From positions 18,845,901 through 18,909,900 of the forward strand of contig JAPTYO010000013.1 in assembly GCA_036873135.1 (NCBI GenBank): 64,000 nt of DNA, given 5' to 3'. Below, piece after piece: positions 11,725 to 23,988 of this stretch. Within the stretch, counting starts at the first letter, position 1; each line of letters begins with the position of its first letter. Below the pieces are notes generated by a model. The model did not search any database. It worked only from the letters and a program-made list of their open reading frames with translations, and was not told where the DNA came from. A program made the position numbers and the translations under genes. The stretch is from Clarkia xantiana subsp. parviflora (Eukaryota; Streptophyta; Magnoliopsida; Myrtales; Onagraceae).

Positions 11725-12551
11725 TGTTAAGTCGTGTGTCTCGGGTCAGCGGGTCTCCAATCCGACCACACTTCTCACGGGTAGGTGGTAGCCTTTTGTA
11801 ATCCGTCTGCTCAAACATGAGATCCGTCTCCTTAGGTTTTCCTGTCCTTCCCTTCCTTTCCTTGCTATCCTGCACAAAGGGGCGATACCGAGCACGGAGA
11901 GGGGGGGTGGTGCTCAGTGAGCCCTCTCCGATGCCTAAGTAATACCGGTGTTTTTAGAGAGAGAAAATCTTAGAGAGAAGGCACAGCTAAAACGAGTGAA
12001 GATATAACATGAACCAAATGAATTGAACCTGAGCAGTATATATAGATTTCAGGGGGATTAAGGTGGCTTAATGACACCGTTAATCCCTAAGCATACTTAA
12101 TTAACACATAACGACAGGATTAAAACCTTAATGGCACGGAGAGGTGAGCAAAATTGGCTAAGTGTTGGACAGGTAAAAAGGGTGTCGGGACGCCGCGAGG
12201 GATGGTCCCCAATGCAAGGTTCGGGACGCCACACACACCCCGAGGAGGGGGAATGGTGTCTGGGCAGGGTATCGGGACCTTCAGATTCAGATGGAAAATC
12301 CGACCCCCAAGGTTTGGGATTGGTCCAAGCTGGACCAATCCCTCCTAGGAGGGATTGTGCCAGTTGGACCAGTCTCACCTAGGTGAGACCGGGCCAGCGA
12401 ACAAGTCCGGGCGAGCATTTTTTTACTCATCCGGGCGTTCGTGCTGTGGGTAATCTGTTCGCGTCAAAGTTTTGAATTGTAATCGTAAGTGGGGTGATTA
12501 AAACAAGATAGCCCGAATTAAAACGTTTTTAAATTGAGCGTATGTCCATCA
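11725..12551 (-). repeat. LTR shared by F and F2
   Basis: On the plus strand it runs TGTTAAG...CCATCA (827 bp). The left side has a primer site and gag. The right side has a polypurine-like stretch (CGTGCCCTCTAG) and antisense-gene leader. It therefore serves as the 5' LTR of F and the 3' LTR of F2. It contains diverged hairpins around CCTAGG (about 12320-12390) like the LTRs of A, and a TATATATA box in minus sense near 12037. Confidence 0.8.
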
Positions 12552-13993
12552 CGTGCCCTCTAGTCAACCAATGGCTTAACTTTTGATTGACTCTATTTTT
12601 TGATGGGATGATACGCACAATTTGAAACCGTGATTTTACCTCTTGACAAATCCTTTGCTTGTCCGTAGGCGCCTTTTCCGGGCCTTATCCTCAGTTTCTC
12701 TAAATAGAGGAAATATAAACGTTAGAGCAAACGTGCACGCACTTAGACACGTGTCCGGAAAATGTGGATAAAAATCTGATCTTCTCTTATATACTTTTTA
12801 AAAACATGTACATGCATGAGGATGCAATGCAATCATGGATATGGACTAATGCGATCTAATTTCATGTTATCGTAATCAATACAGGCATATGCGGGGTGGG
12901 CCCGGTCTTGTGAAAAAATATCTAGACCGGGTCCAAAAAATTTCTAAGTTTGGGAATATGAGATATATGCCTATAGAGTGCTAACTTGAGTAGAAATGTC
13001 CCTAACCATAGTTAAAAGGGGATAAAGATGATAGTTTTCTATCTAACCCTTAGATCTCCTTTAATTCAAATTGATGGTGGAGATTATGTCTCCTCTAAAA
13101 ACCCTACACACATTTACTTATACAATAAGGGAATAGAATTACCTCACTTTGAGCCACCATCATCTTTTCTCTTCACTTCACATTCTTTGAGACCAAGAAA
13201 ATTTCAAGCCCTAGAACTCAGGGGGTGGCCGGCTAAACTTCACGGCGAGAAGAGGGATTTCCGGCGCGACGGCTCGGCGGCGGCGTCTCAAAGGATCGTG
13301 GCCAGCTTTCCAGTGCAGCGAGGTGTGGGGAGGCTGTTCGGAATTCCACGGGGAGCATCGCGGGGACTACTCCGGTGACCGGGGCGGTGGGAGTGAGGCG
13401 GGGAAGGAGGCCGGGGCAATTCCGACGTCCTTGTGCGGCCGTGTGACCGTGATTTCGCCAGCGAAGTGGCGATCCCTCCGGCTGGGGCAGGTGGCGACGA
13501 CGGTGGTTCCACGCCGGTGACGACGAATTTTTCCCAGCGACGGCGGGGTCTTGATTTTGAGTCGGGCATTCGAATTGGCTCGGTATTTCCCAGGTTCGAT
13601 CTTTTCCTCCTTTCCGTGAACATATTAAATGCTCGTACTTGAATTGCCTATAATTGACTTTTGATAGTTCCCCGAATGCTTGTGTTGTGATTGTCGTGTT
13701 GATCGAATAATCGTCGTTTACTTGGAAAATGGTTTTTGCCCAAGTAAAATTGCTCGATTTTGTTGTCGTAAAATTGCTCGTACGTAGCCATTGTTGTTGT
13801 TGGATGTCCTCGGGCCTCGATTGTTACTCGTTGATCGTTATGTGGTATAGTTGTTGATATGTCGATGTTGGGCTATTTCCGAGCTTACCCGAGAAATCAC
13901 TTTGTTCTGATACTTAGCTTGATATGGCAGGTCCTATACTCGTGGTGGTGTCCTAAGACCCAGACCTTGCAAAGGCATTTTATGCTGCGCGGA
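12552..13993 (+). other. F2 antisense-gene leader and promoter region
   Basis: The first ~750 bp match the regions at 31222 and 40365 (next to the LTRs of A1 and A2). A GC-rich block (13200-13540) is probably the transcribed 5' exon, with an AT-containing stretch (TATACAATAA, ~13118) as a possible TATA element. A leader exon begins after GATATGGCAG at 13930, the same place as in A1, A2 and B. The small ORFs here have no recognisable similarity. Confidence 0.45.
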
Positions 13994-15766
13994 ATGAGTA
14001 AGTTCTTCATTCCCTCGGTTCGTCGTGTTACTTTCTTTCCTGATGTTAGCTCAGAGTCGGATTTTGATTCGGACACTGAGTTTGAATATTGGTCTGAGTC
14101 GGAGTCAGTCTCAAGTTTGGAATTTCTTACTGCTTTCGAGTTAGGTCTTGCACCATTGTCGGGGAATCATTTGGGTCACGTGAATACAACGAGTATCTTG
14201 AGTTGTGCGACATTATCCCTTTAGATGAACCTTTATATCCCTTCCTTCCATCTCTGAAGAATATTCGCGAAACCGCGACGGTGCCCTCGCAGGGGAAGGT
14301 TGTAATGTACACCTCAAAGATTCGATACGGGTTACGCTTTCCCTATTATGATGACCTTATCGAACTCTGCCGGTTCTTTAGGATTTCTCCTGTGAACCTT
14401 GCCCTCAGTGCTATCCGTGTCTGGGTAGGATTCCGAGTATTGTGTCAGTGGTACTCCTGGAAGTACTCCTTTGTTCTGTTTCGGTGCTTTTATCGATTCC
14501 AATATCAGAAAAAGATCGATTTCGCGAGCCTGGTGACTCGCTATCCTCTTCTTAAGGATACCTTATTTGAGGATTTAGGGTTGGGTGAGGTCGAGTGGGA
14601 CAGTGACCTCCGCTGTGTGGCCCCCTTGATAATTCGTTGAGTCATTGGTCCAAGCATTATTTCTTTGTCACCTATCGTTATGTTACTTGGTCAATTCTTC
14701 ACGAGAATCCCTCGGATGGCTGGCCTACCTTTGAGGAGTTTTCTTCATTAGAAATAGAGACCATGAAGATCATACATCAAAGCAATCAAACCAAATCTCA
14801 TTGTCCTGTGTCTTTGGTGACCAAGATGGATCTGTATGAGGCGGGGATTCGCTTGACCCCTCCCCCCGCGGTTTTGGTATGTCATTTAGTCCTCTTGTTT
14901 TAATTCATATATCGTTTTTCCTTTGTAGGTTAGTTTCACGGGAAAACATATAATGTGCAGGCGGAGCGTTCCGAAAGCACCGTTGAGTTGAGCAAGAAGG
15001 GAGCGCCCCCCGGTTCTGCTCCTAAAGCCAATAAATCTTTTATGTTAGGGAGAGCTGCAGAGACTTCCAGTATGTTCTTCTTTCCCTTCTTTTTCCTTTA
15101 TGGCATGCTTATAACCGTTCTCATGTTGTTTTCTTTATGTTGTCAGGGCATTCGCCACTGGTCACCGAGCGTGTCCTCCCAATGAGCAAGATTTCGAGCC
15201 AATCCAAGTCCAAAACACGGAAACTGACTCTGAGGTCGGGCCCTCGGCTGCCAAGAATAAGAAGACCGTGAGAGACTCTCCTTCAAGTGCCCGCTTGCCG
15301 ACACCCTTTTGTGATAAAGCGATAGTGGTCGAAGAGGCGCCTTCCTTGCTTGAGAAAGGGAAGCGGCCTGCAGATGGTGATGGGATGTCCATAAATCTTG
15401 TTGCCTCTCCTCCATCCCTTGCCCCCCAGCCGAGGGGCTGAGTTTCAGGTTTCTTACTATTTCCTGACTTGTAAATGTGTTGTTACTCTTTGTGTGTGGT
15501 CCTTTTCTAACTTGTTGAGACAGTCCGACTCCCTGCATTGAGTCGCAAAGACTTGGTTCTCCTGACTGACGAGGACATTGTTGGGGCTGAGTGGACTCCT
15601 TTTGCTGGATTAAAGGAGTATCACTTCGAAAACCATTCTTCATTGCATACTCCCGAGGTTGGGGTTCGTGTCCTGCGTAGTGCTGTTGCTCCTGGAGATC
15701 GCATCTCTCACCCTAAGTCTCCTAAGGAAACCAGGCGTTTCGTTTAAGGAGTTTTATCTCGATATG
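13994..15766 (+). pseudogene. F2 antisense spliced ORF (Transposase_28-like), decayed
   Basis: Plus-strand gene, antisense to its host element. ATG at 13994. The conserved block lies at about 14290-14840 (R-F-F-R-I-S-P-V-N-L, A-I-R-V-W-V-G-F-R-V-L). Introns at homologous positions to A1/A2: 14877-14960 (84 bp, with the same two candidate acceptors), 15070-15146 and 15449-15523. Exon 14961-15069 has the same phase as its A1 homologue. Breaks: one-base frameshifts near 14180 and 14630, another near 15230, TGA just before the donor at 15449, and TAA in the exon near 15747. The 3' coiled-coil exon is lost where an LTR fragment joins at 15770. The first 50 codons (M-S-K-F-F-I-P) resemble the N-termini in B and C. 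Confidence 0.7.
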
Positions 15767-15769
15767 CCC

Positions 15770-15900
15770 TTTTAAGTCGTGTGCCTGGGCAGGGTCCCGG
15801 GACCTTCGGGGTCGGATGAAAAAGCTGACCCCCAAGGCCTGGGATTGGTCCAGACTGGACTGATCTCTCCTAGGAGAGATCGGGTCAGCTCGCATCATAG
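15770..15900. repeat. Rearranged LTR fragment of the F type
   Basis: Begins like LTR-F (TTAAGTCGTGTG), then jumps to the part beginning CTGGGCAGGGT, followed by the CTCCTAGGAGAG hairpin and a truncated end. A GTGTC-like microhomology at the jump suggests an internal deletion. It interrupts the F2 antisense gene. Confidence 0.6.
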
Positions 15901-17100
15901 CGCCTCAGCCGTGAGGCGTCTTGATAAGTATTGGGTCTTTATTTGAACACTAGGGGCGGAGGCGGGTAGAGATGCCAGAGATGGCCATGGAAGAAGAAGA
16001 ATCAGACTCTTGGAAGTTGGAAGAAGATGCACTCTTTGAAGAAGAAGCATTGAATAAGTTTTTAAAATTTGCAAAAAAGGTCCCTGGACTTATAATAGTT
16101 ATTTAAATAGTTCCCAAACTTGCTATTTCATTTATAATGTGGCACAGATTAGTAGTTTATAGGACTTGAAAGTTTAGAATAAAGAAGAAATAAAAAAAAA
16201 AGTCTTAATTTTCTTAAGTATTATTATATATTGTATTTGTATAGATGTTAAAGCCATTTCAAGTAGGTCGCCTTTTTCAATGAGGCTAGTGCCTCGTTTT
16301 TGCCTCAAATTTGAGGCTATATTTTGCCTCGTCGCCTTATGTCGTCATTTGAATTTGACAACATCGACATCAACATTCTCTAAAAAAACTTCTTTACGAC
16401 GTAGATTATGAACATTGTACGCTAAGTAGTATCCATGATGTAGAAGCTGAACTCATTTAATCATTTTCTATCTTTTTCAGGATGGTATAAATTCAGGATT
16501 GATCGTCGTGAATCTCTTTTGACAGTGGTAAGGTCTTATTTTACTAAGGCATAAAATAGACATTGGATGGCTAACAATTTTATGTTTTGTTTCTCTGCAA
16601 CAACCGCTATAAGCGAATACCCAAAAAGCTTTGGTTGAGAAAACGATAGAAGACAATGACCCGGAGATGGTAGTGCAACAACTTCTTTCTTTTACCTTAA
16701 CCGAGAAGGTAACCATGATACTGTCTCACTGTTCTTATTAGTATTGTAGTGTTTCTTTTTATCTATGGGTGGATAATGTGTGCTACTTGAGTTTATGATT
16801 TTACGATGTGGTTTCAGCATTTCCTATTTTATCTTGAAGGTTGCATCTCCGTATATCAGGGAGGTCACAAACAGTAACTTTAGACATTAATTTTATGAAT
16901 TCTGTATTTTAATTTTTGTATTTTATATTGTACAAGCGAGTGGCGTAGATGATTGGTCGCCACTAGTTTGAATTCATGCTGCATGGATCAGTTAACAAGT
17001 GTATTCTGGATTTAATGGATTTATAGAGGGATTTGGAGGTCTTGGGTTGAATGTGAAATGAGTTAATTTTGTTGGTATACATAAAAAATCAGTTATGTCA
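15901..17100. other. Intergenic, no gene recognised
   Basis: AT-rich DNA. A short open stretch around 16490-16720 looks vaguely exon-like but matches no family I know, and the flanking splice signals are unconvincing. It may be the interior of the CACTA element whose right end follows. Confidence 0.35.
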
Positions 17101-17381
17101 AGACAGGTAATACCCGTCTCTATTGTTGAAAAGTTTAGTTACAGGCTTTTCCTGTTGCTATTACCAACTTATACATGACCGTCGCAAAAGGCTTTAACGA
17201 TGTATTTCATGCCGATATATTTTAGCGCCAAGATGAGTATCATGTCGCTAATATTAATAGCGGCAAGGCTTTCAATAACAGGATGTCTACAGTAAAATCA
17301 TGTCGCTAATAATTTTAGAGAAATGATTTTGAACTTTTAGCAACAGGAAAGGCCTGTCGAAATGTGCTTTTTCTAGTAGTG
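17101..17381. mobile_element. Right end of a CACTA (En/Spm) element
   Basis: Ends in TTTTTCTAGTAGTG, the reverse complement of the plant CACTA terminus. Subterminal repeats precede it, in both orientations (CGACAGGCC/GGCCTGTCG, TAGCGACATGA, CAACAGGA). No matching left terminus was found upstream, so its extent is unknown. Confidence 0.55.
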
Positions 17382-17482
17382 TGTACCTAGTAAGACATCA
17401 TCTTTAATTTTCTTGGACTATTTGTTCCTAGTTTCTTATTTTTTTTTCTTAATTTGCAAGTTTAATAGATAGCATAACTAGG

Positions 17483-18815
17483 GTTGTACACGAGTCAAAA
17501 TATTCGTGAGCTACTGGAGATTACATTTGTCGATATTTTGATTCGATTCGCTAAATTTCAAGTCGGGTTGATTGTTTTTTTTTTTTTGTACCGAGTCGAG
17601 TAAGAGTTCACTGATAATAGAATCGAGAGGCTCACGAGCCTAATCAAACTTGTTTTTCCTATTTGAGTTGATTTCGAGTTCAAACTCGAGTTTACTTGAG
17701 CTTTGCATAATATTACATATATACATTCAATTCAAATCGAGTTTGAGTTCGAGCTCAAGCCAAAAGCCTAATAAAATCAAGTTCAAACTCATTGAGCATC
17801 GCACTGAGTTGAGTTAGAGCATGAAAATTTTAAGCCCACTCAAATTACTGGAGCATGCCGGATACACTACTAGAAAAATGGGACAAATTACTAGCGAAAA
17901 AGTACATTTAACCACATGATATTAGGCACTTGGGAAGTCCGTCACTGATAAATTAAAACAAAATTAAACAAAGCCTCAATTTTGGATTAATGAAAAATCT
18001 CGCGGCTTGCGGAGGGAGAAATTGGGGATGCTAAGATCCAGGTCAAGATCTTCACTGTTGGTTAATATTTAGAACGATCTACTACTAATGTATGGTCTCT
18101 TTGTTCTCCATGTCTTAGATCTACTTTCCAGTAAATTCTGTAAGATTAGGTGTAGCTTCCAGCCTACTTTGCTGATCTAATTCTATGAATAATTATTTTT
18201 TAGTGAGACCTTGTTATGCTGCTTCTGTAAAGCTCATGATTTATCGTGGAATTTGGCCTGGTTGAGTAAGGATCCTGAAGAAATAGCAAGTGAAATTTCT
18301 TCTAATTGTGTACATGGCCAGTGACTTTTATGTAGCATAACCTCAAACTATGTTATTGGCAAACGAGATGTTCATCCGTCCGCAGCGGCAAGTCGTGGTA
18401 GCTATAGTAACAATCTAGTGCAATGTGTGTCTATCACGCACCCAACTCCTATGCTTGTTATGACTTGTCATGAATCCTTCCTTGTTCATATATAGTGTCA
18501 ATCTCATCCATCTCCAAGCTAAATGTTGACCTCTTTTATTAATAGTGTTTCTTTTGAGCTGCGTCACACATCTAAAATATTTATTCACTCTTCCAATATG
18601 GTCTGGGTGTTGAAATATTTATAAATTTTGAGGAGATTCTATTTTACAAGGATGGAATATTTTAAGCATTGGTGAAGGAAATACTTGCTAAATTTGCAAG
18701 CTCTCTAATGACCACGACGGGTTTATCTTTTTTGTGATGAGTAGTCTACTATTCTATTCCTAAAAGCCCTTTTCTAGTAGTGAACTCGGCTCGACTCACC
18801 TCAATTACACCCCCG
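17483..18815. repeat. Old MITE-like repeat split by a CACTA element
   Basis: A stretch starting GGGTTGTACACGAG, rich in GAGTTCGAGCTC-type words, and ending CTCAATTACACCCC. The termini GGGTTGTA and TTACACCC are near inverted repeats, resembling common plant hAT-type MITEs. No clean target duplication was found. Confidence 0.35.
17865..18782. mobile_element. Short non-autonomous CACTA element
   Basis: 918 bp, starting CACTACTAGAAAAATGGG and ending CCCTTTTCTAGTAGTG, with terminal inverted repeats of about 13 bp. It has no coding capacity. The flanking triplets (ATA left, AAC right) do not match, so the target duplication is mutated or the border is off by a base. Confidence 0.65.
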
Positions 18816-19067
18816 TAGCTCTAAGTATGGAAATTAATTCAAAGTATGATTGGTATATATAGCTAGGTAGGTAGCATAATTAACTGACGACGTTACAAGT
18901 CCCGCCCATTATCCTTTTGCTTACTTATTTGGCAGCATGAGCAGAGAAATATCACAACTTAATTATTATTATACAACTGAAGACAATTAATTAAGTAGCA
19001 CCTATTGATTTAGAAAAAACTACCTTACAAGTGTCTACTAACCAACTAACTAGCTCTAAATCTCAAG

Positions 19068-19412
19068 CTATAGAACCAATAAAAAAACAAGAAGAAGAAG
19101 AAGGGTGAATGATGTGATAGGCACCAAAGTCATTGAAGCGCCGGATCTCTTGGGTCGCGGACGTAGTGTTGGTGGTATGTATAATCCCGTCGAGACATTT
19201 ACTGCAGATCTACCTGCAAACTCAGTTACCAATATATTATACAATATACATGATAATACTAATTAAGATAATGCATGCTACGATCAATTTGAAAATTTAA
19301 AATTTGGCTAATTAAGAAGAGATGGATCAAAGGAACATACTATTGTAGTCTGTCCAACTGATTCGTTGTCTGACCAGGTCATATATGAAGAATTTGTTCT
19401 TCATAACAATAT
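19068..19412 (-). CDS. Last two exons of an A1-family aspartic protease-like gene, partial
   Basis: Minus-strand exon 19341-19412 (72 bp, acceptor TTATTACAG, donor GTATGTTCC) reads I-V-M-K-N-K-F-F-I-Y-D-L-V then W-T-D-Y-N. This matches the strand near the C-terminus of plant pepsin-like aspartic proteases (typically V-Y-D-L-x-x-Q-R-I-G-W). Exon 19068-19213 joins in phase 1 and continues S-A-V-N-V-S-T-G, then a hydrophobic tail (L-L-L-L-L-V-F-L-L-V-L) before TAG at 19070-19068. That tail fits a GPI-anchor signal, as in secreted aspartic protease-like proteins. The Cys usually found in the Y-D-C-S motif is absent here. Catalytic Asp exons were not found upstream, so this is probably a relic. 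It is the only non-transposon nuclear gene seen. Confidence 0.55.
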
Positions 19413-20784
19413 CTGTAATAAAAAAAAAAAAATTCAAGTTTAACTAAGTATCGGATATGATAAAAATAATTAATTATCAACTTGCGAACAAGCTAGTTAA
19501 TGAAAAGACGTGTCTTTTCTAAAAGACATGTCTTTTCTATAGAAAGCTATGTTTATTTTTTTGAAGCAAGCTAAGTTTATTTCTTAATACCATAATCAAT
19601 TTTTTTTGTATCTATGTCGTCTCTATGATATGCCAGTTAGGAATATATCTCAAGGAACTACGATACCCTAAAAATGCCACTGCTCCTACGCCAATTTCTT
19701 TGTAAATACTTCTTTATTATCTTGATGTGCATTATTAAAGTGATATTAAACTAGGACAAAGACATGTCTTTTTTTTTTATGAAAATACATTTATTTTGAC
19801 AAAAGACATGTCTTTTTTTTATAATGAAAATACATTTATTTTGACAAAAGTCATGTCTTACACTAGTATAATTAATTCTTGCTTTAGACCATATATTTAT
19901 TTTGTTACATAAATTTGTTACATTAGAAAAAAAAACATTATTGATATTTGCTTACTATATTAATGTGCAAGTTTTAATGATATGTTTATCCTGTTGCTAA
20001 ACCTCCAATAAACACTAAATATTTTCTTAAAATACTAAATAATAACTATTGTAACCAATTCTTATTTTAAAAAACAAAACGGGCAACACAAGGTTTTAAA
20101 ATTACAAACCGGATCGAAAGATCTCGTGGAGTAAAAAAAAATGTCATTCTCTTTATGTGTTGTATATGTATTTGTTTTTTCCAAAATTTGAAAAATTGGA
20201 GAGATAAACATACATACAGGAAAATGAAGAAGACTTAATAATTATAGAAAGAAGGTTAGTAAGTGGACAATAAGTTTTGTGAAAAGAGTAAATTCTTTAG
20301 TTCAACAATACTATTACATCAAAAGTATCTTCAGAAAATGACATGCTCTAATTCATCAAGTCAGCAAGCACCAAGTTATATGTACTACCCCATCAATTTT
20401 CCAAGAATAATAAACTAGATAAAATACTTGCATAGAGATAAATATTAACAATTATAGTTAAAAGTTGGCAAATAATTGTATGTTGTAATTGCGGAAAAAA
20501 TTAGATTGCTCCACATATATATTATTGGTTAAAGTCAAAATAATTAATTAGTTGGGATGTTATGTATTCCAGCTAGCTTCTTAATAGTGGTGGGTAAACT
20601 AGATTTAAATTTGCTACGGATATTATGTATTCCATTCCAGCTAGCTTCATTTATTCATGTAAATAAATTACTTAGTTTAAAAGATTCCCCCATAAATAGA
20701 TTCATGCCAAAATAGTATATGCATGCAAGGAAGAGGTAAGTAATATTAATGCATTATTGTGTAATTCATTCAATTGCAATTAGT
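19413..20784. other. AT-rich intergenic DNA with short repeats
   Basis: No gene recognised. It contains several copies of the palindrome AAAAGACATGTCTTTT (19500-19860) and two direct copies of a ~46-bp unit with ATGAAAATACATTTATTTT (about 19765-19855). Confidence 0.5.
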
Positions 20785-22500
20785 GGGCCATCATATGCCC
20801 TTATTATTATTATTATCATTCGTGTAAACAAAAGATTCTCCCACTCTCTCAAAGTCATATATGATATGTATCTCATCATCTTCCAAATATGCATGCAAGG
20901 GATAACTAAATAATTAAGCAATAACTATCTATATATAATATAATCTCGATAGGTGTTATATAATTACGACAAGTAATAAAACACAACAATGACATGTCAA
21001 AATGAAGAAATAACATTGGTCCACATCAATTACTTTCTCTCTCCGATGACGTTACATTGACATGTGTGTAGCTCTAATGCCTTTGATTTGCTCCAAAGCT
21101 CCATATTGCTTCTCATGATATGTTACATTTTTATTTAATAAAATACCAAATATAGTCCTCTATATTTGATCAGTTTTCTACTTTGTCCTCAGTGATTTCT
21201 TTTTTATTAGTTATTGTTACCCTCCATTTCTTTCACATATATAGTTCATCATTTCATTATTAATATTTTAGAATTTTCACAAACATAAAATGTTATAATA
21301 ATATAAACATCATCATTGATTTTTTATATAATATATTTCTTAATTAAACTTATATATAATTTCATTCAAACTTTACACGATAAATTATATCAATTTTATT
21401 AAATAAATTTTTAATTTTAATTTATATCTATATCTATCTATCCACATCTATATAATTTTTGGTTATCTTTATTAGGTGTTGACAACACATTGATGACATG
21501 TACAAATAATCTAATTTGATTGGTCCATCTCATTCATTCTCTAACTTAGTTGATGTGGCATTATTTACATATATAAATAATCACTTCCAATTTCTCGAAA
21601 ACGTTATTTTTCCTACAGCAAATGTTACAAAAAGAGTTTTGATCAGCTTATTGCTACTTCTTTCCCTTATATTAATTTCAGCCTAAAAATAAAGATGTTT
21701 GTGGCATTATCTTCCTTGTTGTTATTATGACTGACGATCGAATGAGATTTTGTCGGCAAAAACATTTTTAACAACTAATTACTCTGTTAGGAAAAATAAT
21801 ATTTATACCGATAGAATTTACTTACTGTCAGAAAAAAATTACTTACAAATTATTTCCGCCCCTAGTAATAATTAAATATATTATAACAAACATTATTGGC
21901 GACAAAATAGTTTTTTTGTCGGAAAAACTCATTAACAACCGCAAATTTTTGTTGTAAATAGTAAAATTACCAATGAGATATATTTCATCGTTAAATGTAA
22001 GAATTTAAAAATTCTAGCTTTCCTGACAAAATTATTTTTTTGTATCGGTAAAGATCTTAGTTTTACCAACGTAATTTAGTTGTTGTCGGCAAAGTCTTTT
22101 ACTACCTACCAAAATTTTGGTTAGTAATAAATTACAAAATTCGAAGACCATTTCCGAACAAATATTTTCTTAATCAGAAAAAACCATAACCAAGAATATA
22201 TTTTGGTCGGTAAATAATAAAATTGTCGACAAGATATTTTGTGGTTGTTATTAGAATTGCCGACCGGATTATTTCTATCCGTAAAGGAATAATGTCAAAT
22301 GAGAATTTTTCGGTCAAATCGCTACCTACCGACTTAATTTTATTATGATGGTAAAAACACGTTTCTAGCGATAAATTTTAATTTACAGTCCGAAAAACCT
22401 TTCCCAAACAAATTATTTATGTCCCTAGTAATTAAATAAATTATAATAAACATTATTGGCAACAAAATAGTTCTACCCTCGGAAAAATCTCATTAGCGAC
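20785..22500. repeat. Direct repeat X, left copy
   Basis: Similar in long stretches to 26858-27775, starting GGGCCATCATATG in both. The inner part is a degenerate series of GTCGGTAAA/ACCGAC words typical of subterminal regions of plant DNA transposons. The copy stops at 22500, where an LTR begins. No ORF of interest. Confidence 0.65.
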
Positions 22501-23137
22501 TGATGGATAGATGCCCAATTCGGGTTCGTATTTATATTTCAGACCTCGCAAACACGTCAAACCCACGAAAAGGATCGACACGCTATACCTGCGAGTCAAA
22601 ACGGTCCGAACGGGCAATACGCGCGTTCTGACCAGACTCGTCCGGATTGTCATAAGACAACCCGGACGGTCCGGATTGTCCTTGACAATCCAGGCCGGTC
22701 CGAATTGCTGCCCGCGAAGCGCGTACCATTACCGACGTATTTTTACACTAAGTCCGAGTTTTTCTGATAACTAACCTTTTATAAACACGACTCTGGTTCA
22801 CGTTTTTCTACTAAACCGGGGTCGAACCGTACTAAACCGGACTTCGTTTCAAGAGCTCCTATAAATTAGAATCTTGGCGGTCCATTTCATTTTAACTTGC
22901 TTTGGGAGATTGCGTTAGAAAGCTCTGACTTCTCTCTAGCTTTATCTCTCTAGATTCTTATTTTGGCATTGAAGAGGGTTCAACTAGCACCACCCCCCTC
23001 TTCGTGCTAGTTAGGGAAAATTATGTAAAACATGCAACAAGTTTGAAAAAGATGGTTTTATGGACCAATATGTTTTAAAATGTACAACATGTTTGAAAAA
23101 GATGGTTTTATGGACCAATATGTATTAAAATGTACAA

Positions 23138-23394
23138 CAAGCTTGCAAAAGATGTTAAAATGACATACCGTCCACTTGTTATCAATAGTCTCATTAAGTG
23201 GACACGTGCGAAACACAATTTAGAAAAAAATAATAATAATAAAATAAGAAATTAATTTATAAATAGCATGATTATTAATGGGTGGATGTAGATTATTATT
23301 ATTATTTTTTTAAAACGTGATCCGCACGTGTCCACTTAATGAGACTAGTGACAACAAGTGGACGATAGTCATTTTACCATCTTTTGTAAGCTTG
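23138..23394. mobile_element. Inner MITE with ~70-bp inverted repeats
   Basis: Left arm contains GTCCACTTGTTATCA and CATTAAGTGGACACGTGCG; the right arm has the inverted counterparts. The central ~110 bp is AT-rich. 257 bp, inside the outer MITE. Target duplication not resolved. Confidence 0.65.
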
Positions 23395-23410
23395 TTTTAC
23401 CTTTAAAAAA

Positions 23411-23988
23411 GGGTTAAGAACCTATGAAAGGTCTGAACTATCACCCATGTTAACGGGAGAGGTCTGAAATTTAAAAAGTTAATAACGGAGGTCTGAAATT
23501 TCTGTTTTGTTGATAATAGCGGTCTCCGTTAGTTTTTTCCGTTAAAACTAACGGAAATTGGTCACATGCTTGGCATGTGACCGGAAATAAAATAAATTTC
23601 CAAAAATTCCCTTCTATCAAGTGTGCCCCTCACATGCTTGTAGTGAAAAGACCAAAATGCCCTTGAAGCCACCACGGTATTCCGGCGACCACCAAGCGTA
23701 CTCCGGCGACCACCACCGTATTCCGGCGACCACCACCAAGGCTCCGATTGGGCCAAAATCGGAGCCACCGGCCCCGATTGGACCAAAATCGGAGCCACCG
23801 GCCCCGATTGGGCTCCGATCGGAGCTTTGTGGCTCCGGTCGGGGCCATAGAGCTCCGTTCCTAAAAATGGACGGAAAACCTCTAATCAACAAAATTGAAA
23901 TTTCAGACCTCTATTATTAACTTTTTAAATTTCAGACCTCTCCCTTTAACATGGGTGATAGTTCAGACCTTTCATATGTTCTTAACCC
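23411..23988. mobile_element. Inner MULE-type MITE
   Basis: About 100-bp inverted repeats, GGGTTAAGAACCTATGAAAG at the left with its inverse ending GTTCTTAACCC. 578 bp. Flanks TTTAAAAAA and TAAAAAAAA match at 7 of 9 bases. The GC-rich core (23680-23860) has tandem GGCGACCACCAC- and GGAGCCACCGGCCCC-type words that produce spurious ORFs. Confidence 0.65.

Larger units (their letters stand above)
7387..12551 (-). mobile_element. F: old minus-strand Tat-lineage non-autonomous element
   Basis: Read on the minus strand: 5' LTR (12551-11725), primer site, decayed Gag-protease-Gag' gene (11673-8326), and a mini-hairpin array (8041-7605). The rest (antisense ORF and 3' LTR) would lie left of E1, which interrupts F at 7386/7387. 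The layout is the same as elements A1/A2 but with many more stops. No RT, RNase H or integrase is seen between the protease and the array. Confidence 0.7.
11725..15769 (-). mobile_element. F2: second minus-strand element of the F/A family, truncated
   Basis: Contains the shared LTR (11725-12551), the leader of the antisense gene, and five exons of that gene on the plus strand (13994-15766). It stops where a rearranged LTR fragment begins at 15770. The mini-hairpin array and gag expected further right are gone. Confidence 0.65.

Noticed and set aside
12131..12382. Overlapping ORFs on both strands in the F LTR
   Set aside because: They are translations of LTR hairpin sequence; the homologous LTRs of A do not keep them.
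17865..18782. Perfect 3-bp target duplication for the CACTA element
   Set aside because: Flanking triplets ATA and AAC differ, so the duplication is not claimed even though the termini are good.
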